A stretch of DNA of 64,000 bases from Idiomarina baltica OS145 (GCF_000152885.1 NZ_CH672405.1:98541-162540), one strand, 5' to 3'. Positions 10,301 to 18,780 are shown, counted from the stretch's first letter. Translations and numbers: made by a program. The notes: generated by a model from the sequence alone, not told the origin.

Positions 10301-11054
10301 CCTGTAGATCATCCAAGCGCATCGTTTGCCGCATTTGTTCAATCCATCTGCGGATCTTTTCACCACGAATCGAACTGTGGGGGACAGCGTGCCCGTCTTC
10401 TTCTAGAATCGCCGCTAACATGCTACGTAAAGTATCCATTTTGCCTTCTTTAGCATGCACAGCACTGACCAGTTTTTCGATATGACGTAATTTATGAGGC
10501 GCTTTCACCAATGCAAAGCGTGCCGCCAATTGACGCAGTTTTACGCTATCTTTTTGGGTATGTTGCAACGCTTGTACATCATTTTGAATCAGCGTACGAA
10601 ACTCGCTTGTTGCACTGATTTTATGACTAAAAAGATGCCCTTTCGCGCGCAATCGCTTCAACCACTCCTGGTAGTCAACCGCAACCACTTTATCACCTTG
10701 CTCGTCGAGGTAGTCTTGTGGGCAATATTCAGCATCGATAAAACGGTAATCAACGCCATCGTTGCGTTTGGTCAACACCACTTGGACGTCGCGTTGCGCC
10801 GCAGACCGATATGAATAAATAATGTAGCTATTACTGTACGGCAGATAGAACTTGTCAAAGTTGTCGCGGGTTTTAGGCACCACTTTATTGGGTTGCTCGC
10901 CATAAAACACGGGGATCATACGTTGTAACGTGGTTTTCCCCGACGCGTTACTACCACAAATATTGGTGTGCCCTTCTAAATCCAGTTCCACGATACCCGG
11001 GAGGTGACCGTTAATCATAATTATTTTTTTAAGACGAGCCGCATTACCTGCCAT
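7371..11054 (-). CDS. mksB: MksB-like SMC ATPase (DUF3584 type)
   Basis: 1227-residue SMC-like ATPase. Walker A is GSNASGKTT (34-42), followed by the YLP motif at 70-72 that defines the DUF3584 family together with GKT. A very long Gln/Glu-rich coiled coil fills the middle. Near the C terminus lie a signature-like SSSHGMAYLIL and a Walker B WPIDEIG. The ATG at 11054 is chosen because AGGAA sits 4 bases upstream and the protein then begins right before the first strand; the frame is open to 11153. It presumably compacts or segregates DNA with MksE and MksF. It is longer than P. aeruginosa MksB (about 940) and shorter than MukB (about 1480). Confidence 0.82.
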   Translation of the reverse strand: MAGNAARLKKIIMINGHLPGIVELDLEGHTNICGSNASGKTTLQRMIPVFYGEQPNKVVPKTRDNFDKFYLPYSNSYIIYSYRSAAQRDVQVVLTKRNDGVDYRFIDAEYCPQDYLDEQGDKVVAVDYQEWLKRLRAKGHLFSHKISATSEFRTLIQNDVQALQHTQKDSVKLRQLAARFALVKAPHKLRHIEKLVSAVHAKEGKMDTLRSMLAAILEEDGHAVPHSSIRGEKIRRWIEQMRQTMRLDDLQAAFTKLSSGAHRYGDELAELWAIQPLLLEHREQLADQERDLKATLKTIEQRISQRTADYEQQRDQINETLSEYKAELKQVERQLDEAQNRADEFRDANIEEWEHTIDRLPELQEQAEEVKQQRIVLLEAHHAERQQLDSEKLKLTERQQRRDVKHQAKLDALAQELSELHARHSEALSEFREQHQRHRNEQTDRWRDEREAVKLKLAAFNSESHHANAEEQQQLDALSERVVDAQEHLTLQRDQLEQAREQLNQSQRSRLRVSEELNRTREQLASVKITVKQKAIELEPNPDSLRGFLHSHLPTWHDTIGKVICPSLLERTDLNPVFEEANDSVYGLQIDLTAIELTPHDNEQGRRELEQLQSQQQSLIKRVEEIEQQLGRESECVSEAEAQVHQVQHQLQKQQREVEYALDAQARLKADIKRQVSERAQQLRAQQEAYEERLESLNEHIESSTQALIEQQRSAEIELKAEQQDVIAQLEESQELERQQQAQERAQVKDDIKALERAFSDKLAQQGVNEQDIEQLKQREEQLNDAIHQATQWKERVREYRYFKQSVWQSARPQWQAQERRLQSEILTREDQKRLAKNVFEQSKSQDLELRQQTQLKLEQISALLQRLRDSLSKLDHLPGLTPELQQRQQASALKERDSSELLGRCDDVYERFMHSDRVLSEELRQFDNQLRRDAQVDFLNFMEESRQRMNVGEDIASKLALFQVMLDYLEEHQQAILATGHNISKDLVDFFTVFNDIHKRVAQYSRRLTDAVGDELSLSGIDRAEVKISSTIDALGFWEPLTQFVASYEQWQQSGDRLPNEDYLMQLGMVADILRADQKYSIESLLKIELFLTEAGNELVIRNDRQLAESSSHGMAYLILCKFLLAFTRLLRTDSEAITLHWPIDEIGTLAYHNVEKLFDACDSNHIQIVGAFPNPESDVLMLFKHRYLIEAHPDKVGKGQLKRIQPKVSGLSEKLAHLVQQEHHV

Positions 11055-11104
11055 ATTGTTCCTCGTAACACCTTCACCAAAGCCGTTAATGATAGCATGC
11101 ATTC

Positions 11105-11146
11105 TGCATCGTGAGCGATGCACTAACGGACAATTTACATCCGTTA
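11105..11146. promoter_or_regulatory. Two adjacent inverted repeats upstream of mksB
   Basis: Upstream of mksB are two perfect dyads: TGCATCG-TGAG-CGATGCA (11105-11122) and TAACGGA-9 nt-TCCGTTA (11124-11146). They lie between the prp terminator and the mksB ribosome site, where the mksB promoter must be. They could be operators or hairpins in the 5' untranslated region. I recognise no regulator for either. Confidence 0.4.
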
Positions 11147-11153
11147 AAACCAT

Positions 11154-11180
11154 AAAAAAAGCGCCCCAAAGGACGCTTTC
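11154..11180 (-). terminator. Rho-independent terminator of the prp operon
   Basis: Read on the minus strand, an AAAGCG.CC / GG.CGCTTT stem with one G-T pair and a 4-base loop is followed by seven T. It lies 27 bases after the prpF stop and separates the prp operon from mksB. Confidence 0.82.
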
Positions 11181-11206
11181 AGCAATCGTTATGAATTAGC
11201 GGGTCA

Positions 11207-12388
11207 TTAATCCAACACCTCTGCAGGTACTCTCACCCAGCCTTCCATAAGCACACGTGCACTTCGACTCATAATGGCTTTGACAGCACGCCATTCACCA
11301 TCTTTTAGGAGCGTTTCAGCACCGACTTGCAACGTACCCGACGGATGACCAAAGTTGACCATCGTGCGCTCACCGCCACCGGCGGCTTGGTTTACTAATG
11401 TACCTGGAATAGAAGCGGCTGTGCCAATCGCCACCGCAGCCGTTCCCATCATCGCGTGATGTAGTTTACCCATCGACATAGCACGGACAAGCAAGTCAAC
11501 ATCACTGGCCTCAATCACTTTACCGCTCGAGGCGGTGTAGGTCTTACCGGGTGCTACAAAGGCTAATTTCGGCGTATGTTGACGTTGCACGGCTTCTTCT
11601 ACCTTATCGATCAATCCCATGCGAACCGCGGCATGAGCCCGAATCGTTTCGAGTCGCGTCAAGGCTGCTGCGTCACCATTAATCGCTTCTTGCAACTCAG
11701 TTCCCTCATAGCCTAACGCCTCGGCACGCAGAAATACGGTAGGAATACCCGCATTGATAAAGGTAGCCTCTAAGGTTCCGACGCCAGGCACCTCAAATGT
11801 ATCGACAAGATTTCCGGTGGGAAACATCTGCTCACCATCGGCGGAGGGATCCATAAACTCGATCGCCACTTCAGCCGCTGGAAACGTCACACCATCAAGC
11901 TCAAAGTCACCCATTTCTTGTACTTGTCCGTCTTGCATCGGTACCTTATTGACAATAGTTTTGCCAATGTTTGCCTGCCAAATACGGACTTCAGCGATAC
12001 CGTTTTCCGGCACGCGATCGGCGTCAACGAGGCCTTGAGTTATTGCAAAAGCCCCCACCGCAGACGACAAATTACCGCAGTTACCGCTCCAGTCAACAAA
12101 GGGGGTATCAATCGATACCTGACCAAATAGATAATCGACATCATGGTTGGGTTGCGTGCTTTTCGACACGATGACCGTTTTACTGGTGCTTGATGTCGCG
12201 CCGCCCATACCATCAGTATGCTTAGCGTAAGGATCGGGGCTGCCAATCACGCGCATCAGAAGTGCATCGCGCACGTTACCTGGCTGCTGCGCGGCCTCAG
12301 GTAAGTCCGCTAAGTTAAAGAATACACCTTTTGAAGTCCCGCCACGCATATAGGTGGCGGGAATTTTCAACTGTGGCCTAAATTTCAT
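11207..12388 (-). CDS. prpF: 2-methylaconitate cis-trans isomerase PrpF
   Basis: 393-residue PrpF. It isomerises the methylaconitate made by AcnD into the form used to finish the methylcitrate cycle, so it normally accompanies acnD in genomes lacking PrpD. Family hallmarks are the N-terminal YMRGGTSKGVFF, the central SGNCGNLSSAVGAFA and the C-terminal FGHPSG.L. The ATG at 12388 is chosen: it lies one base after the acnD stop (TGA-T-ATG) and fits the family start, while the frame extends upstream without support. It is the last gene of the operon, followed by a terminator. Confidence 0.95.
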   Translation of the reverse strand: MKFRPQLKIPATYMRGGTSKGVFFNLADLPEAAQQPGNVRDALLMRVIGSPDPYAKHTDGMGGATSSTSKTVIVSKSTQPNHDVDYLFGQVSIDTPFVDWSGNCGNLSSAVGAFAITQGLVDADRVPENGIAEVRIWQANIGKTIVNKVPMQDGQVQEMGDFELDGVTFPAAEVAIEFMDPSADGEQMFPTGNLVDTFEVPGVGTLEATFINAGIPTVFLRAEALGYEGTELQEAINGDAAALTRLETIRAHAAVRMGLIDKVEEAVQRQHTPKLAFVAPGKTYTASSGKVIEASDVDLLVRAMSMGKLHHAMMGTAAVAIGTAASIPGTLVNQAAGGGERTMVNFGHPSGTLQVGAETLLKDGEWRAVKAIMSRSARVLMEGWVRVPAEVLD

Positions 12389-12389
12389 A

Positions 12390-14987
12390 TCAACTTGCCT
12401 CAGCCTCAAGAAAGTCTTGTGCAAACCGTTGAAGCACACCACCCGCCGAATAAATGGATACTTCTTCTTTGGTATCCAAGCGGCAGATCACGGGCACTTC
12501 AATATCTTCACCATTGGCTCGGTGAATCATTAAACTCAGTCGCGCACCAGGAGCCGGTTCGCCCTTAACATCATAGGTTTCAGAACCATCAAGTGCTAAC
12601 GTCTTGCGGGTTGTGCCCTCTTCAAACTGCAGTGGCAAAACGCCCATACCAATTAAGTTGGTACGGTGAATACGCTCGAAACCTTCTGCTACGATAGCTT
12701 CAACCCCAGCTAAGCGGACACCTTTAGCGGCCCAGTCGCGCGATGAACCTTGACCATAGTCAGCACCTGCCACGATGATCAATGGTTGCTTTTGAGTCAT
12801 ATAGTGCTCAATCGCTTCCCACATGCGTACGGTTTTACCCTCAGGTTCAATCCGTGCCAACGAACCTTGAATCACATTGCCAGCATCATCCCGCACCATT
12901 TCGTTAAACAATTTCGGGTTGGCAAACGTTGCACGTTGAGCCGTTAAATGATCGCCACGGTGGGTCGCATAAGAGTTAAAGTCTTCTTCTGGCAAGCCCA
13001 TTTTAGCGAGGTATTCACCGGCTGCACTGTCAGCAAGAATCGCATTCGAAGGTGACAAATGATCCGTAGTAATGTTGTCGCCAAGTACCGCTAAAGGACG
13101 CATCCCTGTTAAGCTTGGCTTAGCGGCCAACGCACCTTCCCAGTACGGGGGCCGACGGATGTAGGTCGACATTTCACGCCAATCATAGAGTGGGTTAATA
13201 TCGTCACCGTAATCGACCGAAAGATTAAACATCGGATCGTACACTTTCCGGAACTGCTCAGGCTTAACGCTCGATTTAACGATAGCGTCAATTTCCTCGT
13301 CACTTGGCCAGATGTCTTTTAACGTGACTGCGTTGCCGTCAGTGTCATAGCCCAACACGTCTTTCTCGATATCAAAGCGCATAGTGCCCGCAATCGCATA
13401 AGCAACAACCAATGGCGGTGATGCTAAGAACGCTTGTTTTGCATAAGGGTGAATCCGACCATCAAAGTTACGGTTACCCGATAGCACTGCTGTCGAGAAC
13501 AAATCACGGTCGATAATTTCTTGTTGGATCTTAGGATCAAGTGCACCACTCATACCATTACAGGTAGTACATGCAAACGCCACGACACCAAAACCGAGTG
13601 TTTCCAGTTCTGGCAACAATTGCGCTTCTTCTAAGTACATCTTAACCGTCTTAGAGCCCGGTGCGAGTGAGCTTTTTACCCATGGCTTACGCGTTAAACC
13701 CAATTTATTGGCGTTACGCGCTATCAAGCCCGCCGCAATCATATTGCGCGGGTTACTGGTGTTTGTACAGCTCGTAATAGCTGCGATAATTACCGCGCCA
13801 TCAGGCATTTTTCCATCTTCAGGTGACTCAATATGTTTCGCCACTCCCCGCTCAGTCAACTCGCCAGCGGGCAACAATGAATGAGGGTTTGACGGCCCCG
13901 CTAGGTTACGTTTTACTTGGCTTAAATCAAACGTTAGAACACGCTCATATTCTGCGGTTTCAAGACTATCGCCCCATAACCCAGTCTCTTTGGCGTATTG
14001 TTCCACCAACTCGACCTGATCGTCATCACGTCCAGTTAATTTAAGATAATCAATGGTCTGCTCATCAATGTAGAACATCGCTGCCGTGGCACCGTATTCT
14101 GGCGTCATATTAGAGATAGTCGCCCGATCGCCGACCGTCAGGGCTTTAGCACCTTCACCATAAAACTCGAGGTAAGCACCGACCACACGTTCTTTACGCA
14201 GGAACTGAGTCAATGCGAGTACCAAATCGGTGCTGGTGATGCCTGGCTGTAACTTACCAGTCAATTCAACGCCCACGATATCAGGCAAGCGTAGATAAGA
14301 TGCACGGCCAAGCATTACACTCTCAGCCTCAAGACCGCCCACACCTACCGAGATAACACCCAAGGCATCAACCATCGGCGTGTGGCTGTCCGTGCCTACG
14401 CAGGTATCTACAAAGGCGACGTTGTCACGCACTTGCACAACCGGTGACATCTTCTCCAAATTGATCTGGTGCATGATGCCGTTCCCCGGAGGGATAACAT
14501 CCACGTTTTTAAACGCAGTTTTAGTCCAGTTAATAAAGTGAAAGCGATCATCATTGCGACGGTCTTCAATCGCACGGTTCTTCTCGAACGCGTCCTTTTC
14601 AAAGCCTGCATGCTCCACCGCGAGCGAGTGGTCAACAATCAACTGAGTGGGAACCACCGGGTTCACTTTTGCCGGATCACCCCCTTTCTCAGCGATAGCA
14701 TCACGCAATCCCGCTAAGTCGACCAACGCGGTCTGACCTAAGATATCATGGCAAACGACACGGGCTGGAAACCACGGAAAATCATGCTCACGTTTGCGGT
14801 AAATTAATTGCTCAAGTGACTGTTTAAGAAGCTCGGGTTCACAGCGGCGCACCAAGTTCTCGGCAAAGACTCGGCTCGAGTAAGGTAGCTTGTCGTAGGC
14901 GCCCGCTTCAATATCTTCCACCGCTGCTCGAGCATCAAAGTACTCGAGCGTGGTGCCTTTTAACGATTTACGGTAATTCGAACTCAT
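12390..14987 (-). CDS. acnD: Fe/S-dependent 2-methylisocitrate dehydratase AcnD
   Basis: 865-residue aconitase-fold enzyme that dehydrates 2-methylcitrate in propionate catabolism. The iron-sulfur cluster cysteines are visible in SCTNTSNPRNM and ACTTCNGMSGALDP. The swivel domain carries GADYGQGSSRDWAAKG. The size and its place between prpC and prpF indicate AcnD rather than housekeeping AcnA. The start ATG at 14987 has AGGTGG just upstream and is 12 bases from the prpC stop. Confidence 0.95.
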   Translation of the reverse strand: MSSNYRKSLKGTTLEYFDARAAVEDIEAGAYDKLPYSSRVFAENLVRRCEPELLKQSLEQLIYRKREHDFPWFPARVVCHDILGQTALVDLAGLRDAIAEKGGDPAKVNPVVPTQLIVDHSLAVEHAGFEKDAFEKNRAIEDRRNDDRFHFINWTKTAFKNVDVIPPGNGIMHQINLEKMSPVVQVRDNVAFVDTCVGTDSHTPMVDALGVISVGVGGLEAESVMLGRASYLRLPDIVGVELTGKLQPGITSTDLVLALTQFLRKERVVGAYLEFYGEGAKALTVGDRATISNMTPEYGATAAMFYIDEQTIDYLKLTGRDDDQVELVEQYAKETGLWGDSLETAEYERVLTFDLSQVKRNLAGPSNPHSLLPAGELTERGVAKHIESPEDGKMPDGAVIIAAITSCTNTSNPRNMIAAGLIARNANKLGLTRKPWVKSSLAPGSKTVKMYLEEAQLLPELETLGFGVVAFACTTCNGMSGALDPKIQQEIIDRDLFSTAVLSGNRNFDGRIHPYAKQAFLASPPLVVAYAIAGTMRFDIEKDVLGYDTDGNAVTLKDIWPSDEEIDAIVKSSVKPEQFRKVYDPMFNLSVDYGDDINPLYDWREMSTYIRRPPYWEGALAAKPSLTGMRPLAVLGDNITTDHLSPSNAILADSAAGEYLAKMGLPEEDFNSYATHRGDHLTAQRATFANPKLFNEMVRDDAGNVIQGSLARIEPEGKTVRMWEAIEHYMTQKQPLIIVAGADYGQGSSRDWAAKGVRLAGVEAIVAEGFERIHRTNLIGMGVLPLQFEEGTTRKTLALDGSETYDVKGEPAPGARLSLMIHRANGEDIEVPVICRLDTKEEVSIYSAGGVLQRFAQDFLEAEAS

Positions 14988-14999
14988 CCCACCACCTAC

Positions 15000-16124
15000 T
15001 TATCGTTCGCTGATAGCGGGTACTGGACGCGCTTCTGGGCCGGTGTAATCCGCCGAAGGACGAATGATACGGTTGTTTGCGCGTTGCTCTTTCACGTGTG
15101 CCGTCCAACCCGTCACACGTGACATCACAAAGATAGGTGTGAACAGTTTTGTCGGAATGTTCATATAGTTGTATGCAGACGCGTGGAAAAAGTCCGCGTT
15201 CGGGAACAGCTTCTTCTCACGCCACATGACTTCTTCACAGCGCACAGAAACATCATACAAGCGAGAATCGCCATTCTCTTCGGCAAGCTTCTTAGACCAT
15301 GCTTTGATAATGTCATTGCGTGGGTCAAACTCGCGATAAATTGCATGGCCAAAGCCCATGATCTTCTCTTTACGCTCGAGCATACCCATGAGTGTTTTCT
15401 CAGCATCTTCTGGATCTTTCATGTCCTCGATAAGCTCCATTGCGGCTTCGTTGGCTCCGCCATGCAATGGACCACGCAATGAACCGATCGCACCGGTTAC
15501 ACACGAGTGGATGTCAGATAGTGTCGAAGCACATACACGCGCTGTGAAGGTTGATGCATTAAACTCGTGCTCTGCATACAAGATTAACGACGTATTCATC
15601 ACGTCAGCATGTAATTTAGACGGCGATTCATCATGCAATAGGCGTAGGAAATGGGCACCTGTGGACTGTTCTTCAGAATCAGTATCGATACGCACGCCAT
15701 CGTGTGTAAAACGGTACCAATACAGCACCATACCTGGGAAAGTTGCAATCATACGTTCGATTTTATCGTCCGCTTCATCGAAGCTTTCTTCAGTCTCGAG
15801 GTTGCCTAACATTGAGCAACCTGTACGTAGCACGTCCATCGGATGCGCTTCTTTTGGAATACGCTCCAGTACGTCTTTGACTTCCTGCGGTAGGATGCGC
15901 ATGGATTTTAGACGCTTACGGTATGCATCTAATTCAGCTTGATTGGGTAATTCACCCTTCGCTAGCAAATACGCGACTTCTTCAAAGCTCACCTTCTCCG
16001 CTAACTCTTTAATGTCATAGCCACGATAAGTAAGGCCAGAACCTGATTTACCCACCGTACATAGTGCGGTTTCACCCGCTGATTGGCCGCGTAATCCTGC
16101 ACCACCTAGTTTTTTCTCTGCCAT
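15000..16124 (-). CDS. prpC: 2-methylcitrate synthase PrpC
   Basis: 374-residue citrate-synthase-fold enzyme that condenses propionyl-CoA with oxaloacetate. Active-site segments are visible: GAIGSLRGPLHGGANEAAM with the catalytic His, and MGFGHAIYREFDPRN. The short length and operon context favour methylcitrate synthase over GltA. AAGGA lies 9 bases upstream of the ATG. It is separated from prpB by a 159-base spacer full of hairpin repeats, an unusual gap in an otherwise tight operon. Confidence 0.95.
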   Translation of the reverse strand: MAEKKLGGAGLRGQSAGETALCTVGKSGSGLTYRGYDIKELAEKVSFEEVAYLLAKGELPNQAELDAYRKRLKSMRILPQEVKDVLERIPKEAHPMDVLRTGCSMLGNLETEESFDEADDKIERMIATFPGMVLYWYRFTHDGVRIDTDSEEQSTGAHFLRLLHDESPSKLHADVMNTSLILYAEHEFNASTFTARVCASTLSDIHSCVTGAIGSLRGPLHGGANEAAMELIEDMKDPEDAEKTLMGMLERKEKIMGFGHAIYREFDPRNDIIKAWSKKLAEENGDSRLYDVSVRCEEVMWREKKLFPNADFFHASAYNYMNIPTKLFTPIFVMSRVTGWTAHVKEQRANNRIIRPSADYTGPEARPVPAISER

Positions 16125-16156
16125 GGTTTTATTCCTTCTTAATTTGTTGTGATTGA

Positions 16157-16274
16157 CTTGCGCCTAAGGCGCAAGCTACAAAATCAATTCTTGCGCCCAA
16201 GGCGCAAGCTACAAAATCAATTCTTGCGCCTAAGGCGCAAGCTACATAATCAATTCTTGCGCCCAAGGCGCAAG
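16157..16274. repeat. Four tandem 33-bp palindromic repeats between prpB and prpC
   Basis: Four copies of a hairpin, CTTGCGCCTAAGGCGCAAG or its CC-C-AA variant, start at 16157, 16190, 16223 and 16256, an exact 33-base period. They are joined by nearly identical 14-base linkers (CTACAAAATCAATT). Copies 1 and 3 have a 9-bp stem with one central base. Copies 2 and 4 have an 8-bp stem with a 3-base loop. So the two types alternate. The array resembles REP/BIME-type extragenic palindromes. It lies inside the prp operon transcript, where it could protect prpB mRNA or reduce downstream expression (inference). Confidence 0.92.
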
Positions 16275-16283
16275 CTACCGAGC

Positions 16284-17165
16284 TTATTTTTTAAATAGGT
16301 TGTCTAGTTTTTCTTCGAACTCATGGTAGTTCAAGAACTCATAGAGTTCTGCACGCGTTTGCATATCATCAACAACCGCTTTCTGATCGCCGTTCTCAAG
16401 AATACTATTGTAGACATTTAACGCTGCTTTGTTCATCGCACGGAATGCGCTCAACGGATACAATACAATATCGACACCGACGTCAGCCAGCTCTTGCTTA
16501 TTGAACAATGGCGTTGCTCCGAATTCGGTAATGTTAGCCAATACTGGCACATCAAGCGCTTCAGTAAAGGCTTGATATTGCTCCAGTGTGTGTACCGCTT
16601 CTGCAAAAATCGCATCCGCACCCACATCGACACACGCTTGCGCGCGCTCAATGGCAGCATCTAAGCCTTGTTGCTGCAACGCGTCAGTACGCGCCATAAT
16701 TAAAAACTGGTCGTCAATACGGGCATCAACGGCCGCCTTAACGCGGTCAACCATCTCAGCTTGAGTAACGATCTCTTTATTTGGGCGATGACCGCAACGC
16801 TTTTGCGCAACTTGGTCTTCAATATGAATACCCGCTGCACCTGCACGCGTCATTTCTTTAACAGTGCGTGCGATATTGAATGCACCACCCCAGCCTGTGT
16901 CGGCATCAACTAATAATGGCAAGTCTGAAGCGCCGGTAATACGGCGAATATCTTCGCACACGTCATTCAGTGAAGTCATACCCAAGTCAGGTAAACCAAA
17001 AGAGGCATTAGCAACACCTGCGCCCGACAAATAAAGCGCTTTGTGGCCCACTTTTTCAGCCATCATGGCTGTGTAAGCGTTAATCGTACCGACGATCTGC
17101 AAAGGATTTTCTTGTTCAATTGCACGACGCAGTTTTGCGCCCGCACTTTGGATTCCGTTACTCAT
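16284..17165 (-). CDS. prpB: Methylisocitrate lyase PrpB
   Basis: 293-residue lyase that splits 2-methylisocitrate into pyruvate and succinate. Catalytic Cys124 sits in KRCGHR, and the Mg-binding region reads DADTGWGG (about 87-94). I use ATG 17165 rather than the GTG at 17171: AGGAG is 8 bases from the ATG but almost touches the GTG. It starts 2 bases after the stop of the GntR gene, so regulator and enzyme are coupled. Confidence 0.95.
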   Translation of the reverse strand: MSNGIQSAGAKLRRAIEQENPLQIVGTINAYTAMMAEKVGHKALYLSGAGVANASFGLPDLGMTSLNDVCEDIRRITGASDLPLLVDADTGWGGAFNIARTVKEMTRAGAAGIHIEDQVAQKRCGHRPNKEIVTQAEMVDRVKAAVDARIDDQFLIMARTDALQQQGLDAAIERAQACVDVGADAIFAEAVHTLEQYQAFTEALDVPVLANITEFGATPLFNKQELADVGVDIVLYPLSAFRAMNKAALNVYNSILENGDQKAVVDDMQTRAELYEFLNYHEFEEKLDNLFKK

Positions 17166-17167
17166 TA

Positions 17168-17851
17168 TCACTTCTCCTGTTGTGCTAGTTTAATTTCGAT
17201 GTTTTTACGCGACGCGCTAATATGACGCCGCATCAATAAGTCCGCGAGTTCACCGTCACGATTGCCAATGGCGGTCAAAATCGCTTTATGCTCATCAAAG
17301 GCGCGTGAAACACGAGGTCCATTCATCCCCATTTGGACGCGATACATCCTGACCAAATAGTAAAGTTCATCACAGAGCATATTTATCAGATAGGGATTCT
17401 TGCTCCCTAAGATGACACGATAATGAAAGTCCAAATCGCCCGCTTCTTGATAGTAACTTTCACCTTCGCGCACGCGCTGATGCGATAAGTGTTGGTCAAG
17501 CAAACTCTGAAGTTGCTCGATTTCCTCGGTTGCCATGTACTCGGCAGCCAACCGACACGCTAACCCTTCTAATTCTTCCCGAATTTGATATAAATGGATG
17601 AGTCCTTGATAAGATAGCTGAACGACACGGGCTCCGGCATTTGGCGTTCGTTCAATGAGATGGCAGCGCTCCAACCGAGCAAGTGCCTCGCGCAGAGGTG
17701 CACGGCTGATGTTAAATTTACGAGCAAGCTCAGGCTCGCTAATTTTGCTCCCAGCGGCAATTTCGCCCTCGACCACGGCTCTTTGAATCTGAACAAGAAC
17801 CCGGTCAGCGGAGGTTACAGCTGGTTTGGCAATAGGTGAAAGCACTTCCAT
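17168..17851 (-). CDS. GntR/FadR-family (FCD) regulator of the prp operon
   Basis: 227-residue regulator. The N-terminal winged helix-turn-helix (about 17-80) contains the GntR core [24 protein letters not shown]. It is followed by a helical FCD ligand domain with DLDFHYRVI, which carries metal-binding Asp and His positions. FCD proteins usually sense a carboxylic acid and often repress. As the first gene of the prp transcript it probably controls its own operon, with methylcitrate or propionyl derivatives as likely effectors (inference). Two matching palindromes lie just upstream. It differs from the sigma-54-type PrpR of enterobacteria. Confidence 0.9.
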   Translation of the reverse strand: MEVLSPIAKPAVTSADRVLVQIQRAVVEGEIAAGSKISEPELARKFNISRAPLREALARLERCHLIERTPNAGARVVQLSYQGLIHLYQIREELEGLACRLAAEYMATEEIEQLQSLLDQHLSHQRVREGESYYQEAGDLDFHYRVILGSKNPYLINMLCDELYYLVRMYRVQMGMNGPRVSRAFDEHKAILTAIGNRDGELADLLMRRHISASRKNIEIKLAQQEK

Positions 17852-17856
17852 ATCAA

Positions 17857-17870
17857 ATTGTCGACATAAT
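17857..17870. promoter_or_regulatory. Putative FCD-regulator operator, proximal copy
   Basis: ATTGTCGACATAAT is an imperfect copy of the perfect palindrome found 70 bases upstream. It fits the FadR-subfamily half-site pattern GT..AC. It lies immediately before the gntR start, so binding here would block its own transcription or translation start region. Confidence 0.55.
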
Positions 17871-17926
17871 TAAGTGTTGTTACTATTCTGCCCGATCATT
17901 TAGGTATATTACAAGCATATTTATAA

Positions 17927-17944
17927 AGTATTGTCGACAATACT
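17927..17944. promoter_or_regulatory. Putative FCD-regulator operator, perfect 18-bp palindrome
   Basis: AGTATTGTCGACAATACT is a perfect palindrome in the divergent gntR/terC region, about 80 bases before gntR and 66 before terC. It shares TTGTCGACA with the copy at 17857, the expected arrangement for an autoregulated FCD-type repressor. It might also affect the divergent terC promoter. Confidence 0.6.
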
Positions 17945-17976
17945 GGAAAGATTGCTTTTCAGTTGAAGACCTTCAC

Positions 17977-17982
17977 TATAAT
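17977..17982 (+). promoter_or_regulatory. Possible -10 element of the terC promoter
   Basis: TATAAT lies 28 bases before the terC start. A weak TTGCTT -35 candidate is present at 17952 with a 19-base spacer. Support is the -10 match only. Confidence 0.35.
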
Positions 17983-18009
17983 TTACGACGTCAAATTTCG
18001 GAGAAGATT

Positions 18010-18780
18010 ATGTTTGAGTGGATCGCCATGCCCGAGGCGTGGATTGCATTGGCTACACTGACCGCATTAGAAATTGTACTGGGCATTGATAACATTATTT
18101 TCATTTCTATTTTAGTTGGTCGTTTGCCTGAACACCAGCGGAACCGAGCTAGAACGCTGGGCCTAATATTAGCAATGGGCACGCGACTATCGCTTTTATT
18201 CTCCCTCACTTGGGTCATGTCATTAACAACTCCCTTATTCGACGTCCTTGGTAAATCAATCTCGGGGCGTGATCTCATCTTACTGCTGGGTGGCTTATTC
18301 TTACTTGGCAAAAGTACCTTAGAGATACACCATGCGCTTGAAGGCGAGTCGAGCGAGGGACACAGTGCTGTACAAGCCAATTTTGTCGCTATACTGGTGC
18401 AAATTGCAGTGCTCGATATCGTATTCTCACTTGATTCAGTCATTACTGCGGTCGGTTTAGCGGATCATCTGTCGGTCATGGTGATTGCGGTTATCCTATC
18501 CGTTGGCGTCATGCTGATTGCGGCTAAGTCGGTTTCAGATTTTGTCGACAAACACCCGACTATTAAGATGTTAGCGTTAAGTTTCCTCATTTTGATTGGC
18601 ATGACGTTAGTTGGCGAGGGAATGGGCTTTCATGTGCCTAAAGGGTATGTCTATTTTGCCATGGCGTTCTCACTTGCGGTGGAATTTTTAAACATCCGCG
18701 TGCGTGCCAAAAAACGGGCCTCAGAACCTGTACAGCTGAGAAAGTCTATCCCGGGGGACAGCCAACCCAAAAACCAATAA
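18010..18780 (+). CDS. TerC family integral membrane protein
   Basis: 256-residue membrane protein of the TerC/YgdQ type with about seven hydrophobic segments. Conserved acidic residues lie in membrane helices: LEIVLGIDNIIFISILV near the start and IVFSLDSVITAVG in the middle. The family is implicated in metal (manganese, tellurite) handling or in metallation of exported proteins; the exact role here is unknown. The ATG at 18010 follows GGAGAAG. The frame continues upstream to 17836, but that stretch holds the operators and promoter and is not coding. No terminator follows. Confidence 0.88.
   Translation: MFEWIAMPEAWIALATLTALEIVLGIDNIIFISILVGRLPEHQRNRARTLGLILAMGTRLSLLFSLTWVMSLTTPLFDVLGKSISGRDLILLLGGLFLLGKSTLEIHHALEGESSEGHSAVQANFVAILVQIAVLDIVFSLDSVITAVGLADHLSVMVIAVILSVGVMLIAAKSVSDFVDKHPTIKMLALSFLILIGMTLVGEGMGFHVPKGYVYFAMAFSLAVEFLNIRVRAKKRASEPVQLRKSIPGDSQPKNQ

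Noticed and set aside
5494..11054. Wadjet/Jet anti-plasmid system
   Set aside because: No JetD/MksG gene next to the operon, so a defence role is unsupported here.
16157..16274. CRISPR-like array
   Set aside because: The intervals are constant 14-base linkers, not variable spacers, and the repeats are palindromes inside an operon. No cas genes.
17836..18009. Upstream extension of the TerC reading frame
   Set aside because: It covers the operator palindromes and promoter. The TerC fold and a GGAG site place the start at 18010.
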